A DNA stretch of 64,000 nt from Rheinheimera sp. 4Y26. Its GTDB lineage: Bacteria; Pseudomonadota; Gammaproteobacteria; Enterobacterales; Alteromonadaceae. The notes under the pieces were generated by a model, which did no database searches, had not been told where the DNA came from, and saw only the letters and a list, made by a program, of their open reading frames with translations. The stretch lies in NCBI RefSeq assembly GCF_025245835.1, contig NZ_JAOBWS010000012.1, positions 1 through 64,000 on the forward strand, in the 5' to 3' direction. Each line of letters starts with the position of its first letter. The stretch's first letter is position 1. Both the position numbers and the translations under genes were made by a program. Below, piece after piece: positions 8,377 through 18,429 of the stretch.

Positions 8377-10343
8377 CGGAATAAGTTCCAGCGTAATGCC
8401 AGTTCAACGCTACGGCCGGGCTGACCTAACAACACACCGCTGGCGAGCGGCACATCCACATATTGATGGTCAAACAGGTTCTTGACGCCAAACATCACCG
8501 ACAAGTCATTGTTGCCCTGCCAGGACAACATCAGGTCGTGCCTGGCAAAACCTGCCAGTTGGCCCCGCACACTTTGCCTGGGTGACGCCGCAAAAAGCCG
8601 CCAGTTCAGCTCAAGTGCTTCAGTCCAGAGTGGCTGGCTCAAATGCGCTTTAAATAACCGCTCTGGCGCATTGGTTAAATCGGCGCTGTTAAAATCGTAG
8701 CGGGAGCGCTGTACACTGGCCGAAAGCTGCAGCTGCGCCCCCTGTGGCCAGCGTTTGGTGGCCGTACTTTCAACCCCAATCGCTTTAACCTCCGGGTCGT
8801 TATAAAACTGCAGTACAGCGGTCTGACCCACACTGCTGGTGATCATATTTTCAACGCTGGAATGATAGAGTGTGGCAGACAAAGCCCAGCCGGCTGCAAA
8901 CTGGCGCTGCCAGCTTGCCTCCAGTGTGCGGATAAGCTCTGATACCGGCATGCCGGCCTGAAAAAACTTATTGGTTTCCTGTTCATATTCATTCGGCGCC
9001 CGAAACGCCGTGCCGTAACTTAATTTCAGGCTTTGCTCAGCCGAACTTTGCCAGACCCAACCCACTTTAGGGCTCAGCTCCCGCACATTTTGCGCTGTAT
9101 AGTCATAACGAAAACCAGTGATCAGCCGATGCTCACTCAGTAGCTGCCAGTCGTGTTGCAGATACAAGCCGGCTCTGTTGTTACTGCTATTGGCATCAAG
9201 CAGCGGCACCACACCATCAATACTCAGACGGTAACTCTGGTGATGGTCTTTTTGCGCATCTACGCCCAGCAGTAAATGGCTTTGGGCATTGGGCTGATAA
9301 CTCAAACGTAAATCCAGATTGGTCCATTTGCCACGCACGGCAAAATCGTAGTTATTCTGTTTTGTAGGCCCCGATAAAAAAGGTGTCAGCGCACGGTAAT
9401 AAGCGCTGTTGGTTGACAAATGACTGTACAGTTCCAGCTCATCAGTCAGGCTGAGTCCATGCTGCAGCGCAATAAAATAATTACGGTTTTCATCACGGGT
9501 GATGCCGGTCACAGCAGTCGGAGACTGCAGAGACACCGGCTCTTCGCGCACTCTGTCGATGGCGCCCAGCATCAGATGCAAACGCCGGTAGCGGTAACTG
9601 CCGGAAATTTTGTCTGTGTGATCAAGATTATTGTTTTTTTGCTGCCAGAGCAGTGGTGTGGCCTGTTTGTCCGGAAAATCAATATGGCGTCTGTCGCCTT
9701 TACTGAGCGCCAGCCAGCCTTCGTGGCCGCTGTCGTCCCGCAGTCCATAAGATAATGAAAAAGTGTTATGGTGCTGGTTGTCGCCGGTAAGCGCCAGTTG
9801 TGCGCCCTGCAACTGATTGCCTCTTTTGGTAATGATATTCACCACCCCCAAAAACGCATTATTGCCATATAAAGCCGAGCCACTGCCCGGGCTATATTCC
9901 ACCCGTTCAATCAGCTGGGTGTCGATAAAAAAATCGCTGCCGATAATGCCGGCATCATAGATATTGTCATTTAACCTGGTGCCATCGAGCAAAAACAACA
10001 ATCTTGAGTTGTAGTCACCGGGCCGCCCTATGCCCCTGGCGGTCAGATAACCAAAACTGCTGTCGGTACTGACATAAAGCCCTGGCATTAAACTTAAAAT
10101 TTCCCCCAGGTTACGCAGGCCAAACCGCTTGATTTCATCGTCGGTGACCAGATAAGTCACCTGCGGCGACTGGCCGGCATTTTGCTGATAGCGGGCTGAA
10201 GTCGAGACTTCAATCTGCGATGCATCCACATTGGTTTTTTGCTGCAGCAGCTCCTCCAGGCTGGGTAGCTGCTGAGCTTCGCAAGTCGTACTCAACAGCC
10301 AAAGCGTGCAGAGCTTAAGGAGCCTGATAGATCTGATAGCCAT
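8373..10343 (-). CDS. TonB-dependent outer-membrane receptor (middle gene of YfiN/YfiR operon)
   Basis: About 656 residues. The start at 10343 gives a proper signal peptide (MAIRSIRLLKLCTLWLL, cleavage near CEA) and has AGGA about 6 nt upstream. The longer frame from 10436 has no signal peptide at its start. A plug domain follows, with VTYLVTDDEIKRFG, LFLLDGTRLND and RVEYSPGSGSALYG, then VVNIITKRG leading into a 22-strand barrel. The C-terminus ends in aromatic-rich VELALRWNLF, as expected for BAM targeting. Its 5' end overlaps the diguanylate cyclase gene by 29 bases and its 3' end overlaps the YfiR-like gene by 4. The ligand is unknown. The context suggests it takes part in envelope-to-c-di-GMP signalling, or that its ligand uptake is tied to it. 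Confidence 0.88.
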   Translation of the reverse strand: MAIRSIRLLKLCTLWLLSTTCEAQQLPSLEELLQQKTNVDASQIEVSTSARYQQNAGQSPQVTYLVTDDEIKRFGLRNLGEILSLMPGLYVSTDSSFGYLTARGIGRPGDYNSRLLFLLDGTRLNDNIYDAGIIGSDFFIDTQLIERVEYSPGSGSALYGNNAFLGVVNIITKRGNQLQGAQLALTGDNQHHNTFSLSYGLRDDSGHEGWLALSKGDRRHIDFPDKQATPLLWQQKNNNLDHTDKISGSYRYRRLHLMLGAIDRVREEPVSLQSPTAVTGITRDENRNYFIALQHGLSLTDELELYSHLSTNSAYYRALTPFLSGPTKQNNYDFAVRGKWTNLDLRLSYQPNAQSHLLLGVDAQKDHHQSYRLSIDGVVPLLDANSSNNRAGLYLQHDWQLLSEHRLITGFRYDYTAQNVRELSPKVGWVWQSSAEQSLKLSYGTAFRAPNEYEQETNKFFQAGMPVSELIRTLEASWQRQFAAGWALSATLYHSSVENMITSSVGQTAVLQFYNDPEVKAIGVESTATKRWPQGAQLQLSASVQRSRYDFNSADLTNAPERLFKAHLSQPLWTEALELNWRLFAASPRQSVRGQLAGFARHDLMLSWQGNNDLSVMFGVKNLFDHQYVDVPLASGVLLGQPGRSVELALRWNLFR

Positions 10344-11577
10344 TTTTTCCTGCCCGTTTTGCTCTGTACATGGCTTCATCCGCCAGCTGTAATAAAGTTG
10401 CGACATCGTTGCTGTGCTCCGGGCACAGCGCCACACCGATACTTAAACCGACCGGCATCGGTGTGTTTTTGATCAGCAAAGGCGCGCGGACTTGTGCAAG
10501 CAACCGCTCGCACAGCTGTGAGGTTTGCGAGACTGTCACCTGTTTTGGCAGCAGCAGCGCAAATTCATCCCCTCCCAACCGGCATAAGTGATCGTCCGAT
10601 CGGATCACCGCCAAAATACGTTTGCTCACTTCCACCAGCACCGCATCACCTGCATCATGGCCAAAGTTGTCGTTCACATATTTAAAATTGTCTAAATCGA
10701 TAAACAACAGCGCCGATTTATGGCCAAACTGCACACTGTCGGTGACCATCTGATGTAACAACTGGCCAAAATAATGCCGGTTTGGTAAAGCGGTCAGGCT
10801 GTCGTATAACGCCAGATGTTCAAGCTCGGCGCCGCGCTCTGACTCCTGCTGCAGCTGAACACTGAGTTCTGACTGCCAGATTTCCGCCCTTTTTAATAAC
10901 TCATTAAAACCCTGCGTCAGACTGCCGATTTCATCGTTATTTACCACAGGCGCACGCAAAGAAAAATTACGCTCAGCGGCTACCCGCTCCGCCAACGCTG
11001 CAAGCTCCACCAAAGGTGATAACGCCTGCTTTTGTAATTTCACCAATAACCGGGCAGCCAGCAGATAAATCAGCAACATCAGCACCGACATCACCAGCAA
11101 TCCCTGGATAAACCAGTTCATCAGCTGATGCAAAGACTCACTGATATAAAGCACACCTTCAACTTTGTCTTTAACCAGCACAGGCGTGCTGATTTTGATC
11201 TGCAGCCCCTGATAACCGCGCTCTGTGGTCAGGGCCAAAGTGTCCGACGTAAATTCTGCCACTGCCACACCAGGCACAGACGCAAACAACTTGCCCTGAC
11301 TGTCGTACAAAGCAATAGCGGTGAGCGCGCGCTGATTGGCCAATAAGGTTAACTCACGCCTGGCTTCGACCGGGTCATTAAATACCAGCATGGCCGATAC
11401 GTTACGTGCCAGCTGTACAGCGGCCAGTTCAGCTGCACTGCCCTGACGATCGCGTGCTGTCAGCCATAACACAGCGGCAATCAGCACAAAGCTCAGTACC
11501 ATACTGACCAGCAGCACGGTCAGATTCTGGCGGGTGATTTTTTTAACCAGCGAATAGCGGGGTCTGACTGTAGTCAA
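10315..11577 (-). CDS. YfiN-like diguanylate cyclase (CHASE8-HAMP-GGDEF)
   Basis: A 420-residue inner-membrane cyclase making c-di-GMP from two GTP. Layout: a membrane helix (about 16-40), a periplasmic CHASE8-type domain (LARNVSAMLVFNDPVEARRE and ALYDSQGKLFASVPG resemble YfiN/TpbB), a second helix (about 150-175), a HAMP-like linker ending NNDEIGSLTQGFNELL, then GGDEF. The active-site motif RLGGDEF is intact, and the inhibitory RxxD site (RSDD) sits five residues before it, so an active, product-inhibited enzyme is expected. The start is TTG at 11577 with GAGG 5 nt upstream; the next ATG would delete part of the first helix. It heads the operon with the receptor and the YfiR-like protein, its likely repressor. 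Confidence 0.88.
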   Translation of the reverse strand: MTTVRPRYSLVKKITRQNLTVLLVSMVLSFVLIAAVLWLTARDRQGSAAELAAVQLARNVSAMLVFNDPVEARRELTLLANQRALTAIALYDSQGKLFASVPGVAVAEFTSDTLALTTERGYQGLQIKISTPVLVKDKVEGVLYISESLHQLMNWFIQGLLVMSVLMLLIYLLAARLLVKLQKQALSPLVELAALAERVAAERNFSLRAPVVNNDEIGSLTQGFNELLKRAEIWQSELSVQLQQESERGAELEHLALYDSLTALPNRHYFGQLLHQMVTDSVQFGHKSALLFIDLDNFKYVNDNFGHDAGDAVLVEVSKRILAVIRSDDHLCRLGGDEFALLLPKQVTVSQTSQLCERLLAQVRAPLLIKNTPMPVGLSIGVALCPEHSNDVATLLQLADEAMYRAKRAGKNGYQIYQAP

Positions 11578-11740
11578 AAGAGCCTCGTTGCGGACAATAA
11601 GCCGAAATGCCTTGTTTCCATTAAAGAAAACATTCAGATATTCAGAAGATTAGAAGCTTCGTTGTTAATTTGCAAAAAGCACTGTGGCTTTTTTCACCGC
11701 AGCCTCTTTTGCAAACTTTTGCCAAAAGGCAACAAAAATA

Positions 11741-11779
11741 AAAACACAGCAGAGCGGTATTACCCTGCTGTGTTTTTTT
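11741..11779 (-). terminator. Intrinsic terminator downstream of katG
   Basis: AAAACACAGCAG (11741-11752) pairs with CTGCTGTGTTTT (11765-11776), a 12-bp stem with a 12-base loop. On the minus strand it is followed by TTTTTATTTTTG. It lies 80 bases after the katG stop. T runs occur on both sides, so it may work in both directions. Confidence 0.75.
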
Positions 11780-11860
11780 GTGTTGCACTGTTTTGCACTT
11801 TGTTGCGCTATGCTGCGCAGCCGGATTTCTGTATCAGGCGCCGGCAGCTTTTACCCTGTG

Positions 11861-14137
<2,277 letters not shown>

Positions 14138-14155
14138 TCAACTTTATTAACTGAA

Positions 14156-14174
14156 ATCAATCGATTTTATTGAT
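14156..14174. promoter_or_regulatory. Inverted repeat between osmC and katG, candidate operator
   Basis: ATCAAT (14156-14161) and ATTGAT (14169-14174) form a 6-7-6 inverted repeat in the space between the OsmC-like gene and katG, about 100 bases upstream of the katG start. It does not match the OxyR pattern of ATAG/CTAT quarter-sites. It could be a regulator site or chance in AT-rich DNA. Confidence 0.25.
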
Positions 14175-14184
14175 AAGAATCCTG

Positions 14185-14652
14185 CTACGAAGCAACTGTC
14201 GCTGACAAAGACTGACCAGCGTTGTCCAGCACCTCAACCTGTACCTTAATGCCCTGACGCACACTTTGAGTGACCACACAAAAGTCTTCAAATTGTGCAA
14301 GAGCACGTTCAAGATGGGGTATAGCATCCACGCTGTTGCCAAGTTGTAAGCTGACGTTTATTAGCGCGATTCGCCAGCGCCCTTGCTGCCGCTCCAATGT
14401 GCCTGTGACTTCAGCACTGACTTTGCCCGGATCTTCTTTAAACTTGCGAATGGCAAACATCAGACTGGCGGCCAGACAATTGGCCACGCTGGCCGCTAAT
14501 AACCGCGCCGGATTTGGTCCTTCGCCAAGCCCCAGCGGCGCCGGCTCATCGCTGAACAACTGACCCATATCACCAAAATCAACCAGAAACTTATAACCTT
14601 CCACCAGACTTAACTGTACCGAAAATTGTGGATTGTCTTGCTGCTCAGCCAT
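14185..14652 (-). CDS. OsmC family peroxidase-like protein
   Basis: A 155-residue OsmC/Ohr-superfamily protein; these small dimeric enzymes reduce hydroperoxides with two cysteines. Cys59 lies in SVANCLAAS and Cys125 in FEDFCVVTQSVRQG, the two positions conserved in the family. The spacing and the FEDFC motif are of the general OsmC-like type, not classic Ohr. The start at 14652 has GGAGG 6 nt upstream; a longer frame to 14691 has no such site. It lies upstream of katG on the same strand with about 130 bases between, so the two may share a role in peroxide defence without being one operon. The exact substrate is not shown. Confidence 0.85.
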   Translation of the reverse strand: MAEQQDNPQFSVQLSLVEGYKFLVDFGDMGQLFSDEPAPLGLGEGPNPARLLAASVANCLAASLMFAIRKFKEDPGKVSAEVTGTLERQQGRWRIALINVSLQLGNSVDAIPHLERALAQFEDFCVVTQSVRQGIKVQVEVLDNAGQSLSATVAS

Positions 14653-14777
14653 GCCGGCCTCCGTTTTTGTTGGCAACAACCTTGTGTGCATAAAAAAATA
14701 ACGTATTCACCTTAGGCTGATGTGCCTTACTTCTCAACAAAACGCCCCGGTATTTTGCTGTTGCCTGATACTTTTGC

Positions 14778-14791
14778 TTGATATTGATCAA
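14778..14791 (+). promoter_or_regulatory. FNR/ANR/EtrA-type binding site
   Basis: TTGAT-ATTG-ATCAA is a perfect match to the FNR/CRP-family anaerobic consensus TTGAT(N4)ATCAA. It lies 66 bases upstream of the ATG of the MBL-fold gene at 14858, a distance that suits activation at about -41.5 with a leader of some 30 bases. The divergent OsmC gene begins 126 bases away. Confidence 0.6.
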
Positions 14792-14806
14792 TGACTTAGT
14801 ATTTAG

Positions 14807-14828
14807 TTGCCGCTTTTATTAGCGGCAA
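14807..14828 (+). promoter_or_regulatory. 5'-leader hairpin of the MBL-fold gene
   Basis: TTGCCGC (14807-14813) pairs perfectly with GCGGCAA (14822-14828) around an 8-base loop. It sits between the FNR-type site and the ribosome-binding site (CAGGAG, 14847-14852), so it would be near the 5' end of the message. It may stabilise the transcript. Confidence 0.4.
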
Positions 14829-14857
14829 TACGATGGAAACAAACCACAGGAGCACCT

Positions 14858-16261
14858 ATGCAGCCTATCGACATTCAATTTCTTGGTGCCGCCCGGCAAG
14901 TCACAGGCTCCTGCCATCTGGTGCGTTTTCAAAACTTACAAATATTGCTCGATTGTGGCCTGCAACAGGGCGGCGATGAGCTGATAAAAACCGAAGATTT
15001 CCGGTTTGAGTTTGACCCTAAAGCCATTGATCTGCTGATTTTGTCCCACACTCATATCGACCACAGCGGATTATTGCCGGTATTGGTAGCGCGGGGCTTT
15101 TCCGGCCCCATTTATTGCAGCAGTGGCACGGCATTGGCACTGCCGGTGCTGCTTAAAGACTCGGTCAGTCTGTATTTACGTGAGCTTGAACAGAAAAATA
15201 AAAAACGCCGCCGTCAGGCCCTGCCTCAACTGGCTGCACAAATGAGTTTTGCTGATGTGGAAGCTGTGCTGGATCTGCTTAAACCCCTCTCGTATTTAAG
15301 CCTTGAACAAATAGCACCTGGCGTGACGCTCGAGCTGCGTGATGCCGGTCATATTCTGGGTTCTGCCATCCTGCTGCTTAATTTTACCGATGGCCAGGAG
15401 TGCAAAAGGCTGGTGTTTTCCGGCGATTTGGGCAATCCGGCCACAGTGCTGATGGTCAATCCGGCGTTGGTTGAAAGTGCCGATCTGGTGCTACTGGAAG
15501 GGACTTATGGTGATCATAATCACCCGGGCAGCGAAGCTGTGCTGGATGAGCTGGCCGCAGTGCTCGAACAGGCGGCGCAAGATGGCGGTAATGTGTTTAT
15601 TCCGGCTTTTGCGCTTGGCCGTTCGCAGGAGGTGTTGTATTACCTGGCAAAATTGCATTATCAAAAGCGCCTGGTGCAACAACAGATCTTTCTCGACAGC
15701 CCCATGGCCATTGAAATTCTGAAGTTATATCAGTGGTGTTTTGATGCGCTGGATGAAGCAGACCTCAAAGCTATTGGTTATCAACCCGGCATGGCACTGC
15801 AACAATTACTGCCGATGTTAACCTTAAGCGCCAGCCCCGAGGCATCGATGGCGATTAACCAGATTGAGTCCGGCGCTATTGTGATAGCAGGTAGTGGCAT
15901 GTGTAACGGCGGCCGTATTCTGCACCACTTTAAACACAATCTGTGGAAGAGCAACAGCCATGTGATTTTTGTTGGTTTTCAGGCTGCGGGCAGCCTTGGC
16001 CGGATGATAGTGGACGGTGTCAGCAAACTTAAAATTTATGGTGAAGAGATTGCGGTCAAGGCAAAAATTCATCAGTTAAGCGGTTTATCAGCACACGCAG
16101 GCCAGGACGACTTACTGGCCTGGGCCAGCCATATACAGGGCTCACCACAGTTTTATCTGGTGCATGGTGAGCTGCCGGCACTGGAGGTTTTGCAGCAGAA
16201 ACTGGAGCAGCTGGGCGTAAAAGCTCAGATCCCGTCACGCCTGGACAGGATCTGTTTTTAA
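14858..16261 (+). CDS. MBL-fold beta-CASP RNA-processing exonuclease family protein
   Basis: A 467-residue metallo-beta-lactamase/beta-CASP protein with a C-terminal RNA-specificity (RMMBL) domain, related to bacterial YSH1/CPSF73-like nucleases (COG1236). Metal-binding motif HTHIDH is at residues 64-69, DAGHILGSA follows, and GDLGN and LEGTYGDH come next. The beta-CASP part has RSQEVLYYL and GSGMCNGGRI, and the end has GLSAHAGQDDL and LVHGE. The family cuts RNA, but the substrate of this group is not established. The start at 14858 has CAGGAG 6 nt upstream; a longer frame to 14807 would start inside the leader hairpin. A perfect FNR-type site upstream suggests induction when oxygen is low. 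Confidence 0.88.
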   Translation: MQPIDIQFLGAARQVTGSCHLVRFQNLQILLDCGLQQGGDELIKTEDFRFEFDPKAIDLLILSHTHIDHSGLLPVLVARGFSGPIYCSSGTALALPVLLKDSVSLYLRELEQKNKKRRRQALPQLAAQMSFADVEAVLDLLKPLSYLSLEQIAPGVTLELRDAGHILGSAILLLNFTDGQECKRLVFSGDLGNPATVLMVNPALVESADLVLLEGTYGDHNHPGSEAVLDELAAVLEQAAQDGGNVFIPAFALGRSQEVLYYLAKLHYQKRLVQQQIFLDSPMAIEILKLYQWCFDALDEADLKAIGYQPGMALQQLLPMLTLSASPEASMAINQIESGAIVIAGSGMCNGGRILHHFKHNLWKSNSHVIFVGFQAAGSLGRMIVDGVSKLKIYGEEIAVKAKIHQLSGLSAHAGQDDLLAWASHIQGSPQFYLVHGELPALEVLQQKLEQLGVKAQIPSRLDRICF

Positions 16262-16315
16262 CCTGAGTGAGCTTATCAGCGCCACAAAGCCGGGAGCATG
16301 CTGCAAAAGCTTGTG

Positions 16316-18226
16316 TTACATATGCCCAATCAGCTCACGCTGTGCCATCAGGCCGGCTATTTCAGGTAAACAGGCAGGATCGTCTATGGTAGAGGGCACA
16401 GTGTAACTTTGACCTGCTGCAATTTGCCGCAGCAACTTGCGTAAAATTTTACCGGAGCGGGTTTTGGGTAACCTTGATACCAGCATGGCTTTTTTGAAGC
16501 AGGCCACAGCACCAATGTCACGGCGCACCATGGTAGTAAGCTCCGCTTCAAGTTCAGCCTCACTGATGCTGACGCCATTTTTCAGCAGCACCAGCGCCAG
16601 CGGTTGCTGGCCTTTAATGGCGTCATAAATACCAATGACACAACATTCCGCCACAGCAGGATGAGACGCAACAATTTGCTCCATCTCACCGGTGGATAAT
16701 CTGTGGCCCGCTACATTAATGACATCGTCGGTGCGGCCCATCACAAATAAATATCCGTCTTCATCGAGATATCCGCCATCGCCGCTGGCGTAATAACCGG
16801 CAAAAGTCTGCAGATAACCCTCGACAAAACGCTCGTCATTGCCCCAGATGGTGGTTAAACATCCGGGCGGCAGCGGCAGTTTTAGCGCTATATAACCCTG
16901 CTGATTGGCAGCAAGGCTCTGGCCGCTGTCATCGAGCACTTGCAGCGTAAAACCCGGCACCGGCACTGTGGCTGAACCTGCTTTGGCCGGTAATAATTCC
17001 ACACCGGCCAGATTAGCGCTGATAGCCCAGCCGGTTTCGGTTTGCCACCAGTGGTCGATCACCGGCTTACCAATTTTGTCCTGCACCCAATGAAAAGTTG
17101 CAGGGTCAAGCCGCTCACCGGCCATAAAAATATATTGAAGAGCCGATAAATCATATTGCTGCAATAACGCATCGGGGTCTTCTTTGCGGATAGCACGAAA
17201 GGCGGTTGGCGCAGCAAACAAAACTTTGACGTTATATTCAGCGCAAAGCCGCCAGAAAGCGCCGGCGTCGGGCGTAAATACCGGTTTGCCTTCATAAAGC
17301 ACTGTGGTGCAGCCGGCGATTAATGGCCCGTACACTATATAAGAATGCCCCACTACCCAGCCCACATCTGAGGCTGCAAAAAACACATCACCAGCCTGAC
17401 AGTTATAAATCGCCTGCATGCTGTACTGAAGCGCCACCGCATGGCCACCGTTATCCCGCACTACCCCTTTGGGTTTACCTGTAGTGCCTGAGGTGTACAG
17501 AATATACAAAGGATCCGTGGCGGCTACCGGCACACAGGCTGCCGGTGTTGCCTGCGCAAGCTGTTGCAGCCAATCCAGGTCGCGCCCGGGCAGCATAGAA
17601 GCCTGAAGCTGCTCACGCTGATAAATCACACAACAAGGCACCTGGTGGCTCGAAAGCTCAAGTGCCTCGTCCAAAAGCGGTTTGTAGGCAATAAGCCGGT
17701 TAATTTCAATACCACAGGACGCGCTGACAATCAGTTTGGGGCTGGCATCATCAATACGAAGCGCCAGCTCGTGCGCGGAGAAACCTCCAAATACCACAGA
17801 ATGCACTGCACCGAGGCGCGCCACCGCCAGCATCGCAATCACCGCCTGCGGGATCATCGGCATGTAAATCACTACCCTATCACCCTTGCCCACACCATTG
17901 GCTTTAAGCACTCCGGCAAATAGCGCCACCTGCTCAGTGAGTTCAGCATAACTAAAACGTTGTTTAGTACCGGTAACAGCGGAGTCGTAAATCAGTGCGG
18001 TTTGGTCGACCCTGCCCTGGGTCAGATGATAATCCAGCGCCAGATAACAGCTATTGAGTTCACCATCGGCAAACCATTGATAGTGATATTCATCTTGTTG
18101 CGTCAGAATTTGACCGGGTGTTTTGTACCAATCAAGCTTTGCCGCCTGAGCCGCCCAGAAGCTGACAGGATCGGCACTGGCTTGTTGGTACAAGGCTTGA
18201 TAACCAGAAGTGGATGCTTGTGACAT
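16316..18226 (-). CDS. prpE: Propionate--CoA ligase (PrpE-type acyl-CoA synthetase)
   Basis: A 636-residue adenylate-forming enzyme that activates short-chain acids, probably propionate, to the CoA thioester. Motifs: the P-loop TSGTTGKPKGVVRDNGGH (VRDNGGH is typical of PrpE/ACSS3, unlike acetyl-CoA synthetase), VGHSYIVYGPL, WWQTETGW, and the C-terminal acylation lysine in PKTRSGKILRK. Length fits PrpE (about 630). The methylcitrate cycle genes prpB, prpC and prpD are not next to it, so the activated acid could enter another route, and acetate cannot be excluded. It is convergent with the MBL-fold gene and divergent from topB, hence probably monocistronic. Confidence 0.85.
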   Translation of the reverse strand: MSQASTSGYQALYQQASADPVSFWAAQAAKLDWYKTPGQILTQQDEYHYQWFADGELNSCYLALDYHLTQGRVDQTALIYDSAVTGTKQRFSYAELTEQVALFAGVLKANGVGKGDRVVIYMPMIPQAVIAMLAVARLGAVHSVVFGGFSAHELALRIDDASPKLIVSASCGIEINRLIAYKPLLDEALELSSHQVPCCVIYQREQLQASMLPGRDLDWLQQLAQATPAACVPVAATDPLYILYTSGTTGKPKGVVRDNGGHAVALQYSMQAIYNCQAGDVFFAASDVGWVVGHSYIVYGPLIAGCTTVLYEGKPVFTPDAGAFWRLCAEYNVKVLFAAPTAFRAIRKEDPDALLQQYDLSALQYIFMAGERLDPATFHWVQDKIGKPVIDHWWQTETGWAISANLAGVELLPAKAGSATVPVPGFTLQVLDDSGQSLAANQQGYIALKLPLPPGCLTTIWGNDERFVEGYLQTFAGYYASGDGGYLDEDGYLFVMGRTDDVINVAGHRLSTGEMEQIVASHPAVAECCVIGIYDAIKGQQPLALVLLKNGVSISEAELEAELTTMVRRDIGAVACFKKAMLVSRLPKTRSGKILRKLLRQIAAGQSYTVPSTIDDPACLPEIAGLMAQRELIGHM

Positions 18227-18429
18227 GATGCGGGCCTTATTCTCGCTTTGATAACTTAATGTAGCGAAAAAAAGCCATCAACGAACTTAGACTTAAGGTG
18301 CATAGACTTTAGTCGCAACCAAAACACACCCTAACCGGCGCTACTGAGCAAATAAAAGCAGCAAGGTGTATTTTGCCTTTTATTTATAAACAGGATAAAT
18401 TAACTGTAACTTCATACAGTATTTTTATC

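Noticed and set aside
10344..10436. Longer start for the receptor gene at 10436
   Set aside because: It would place 31 polar residues before the signal peptide; the ATG at 10343 has AGGA and gives a normal signal peptide.
14807..14857. Longer start for the MBL-fold protein at 14807
   Set aside because: The added 17 residues fall on the leader hairpin and are unlike the family; the ATG at 14858 has a proper CAGGAG.
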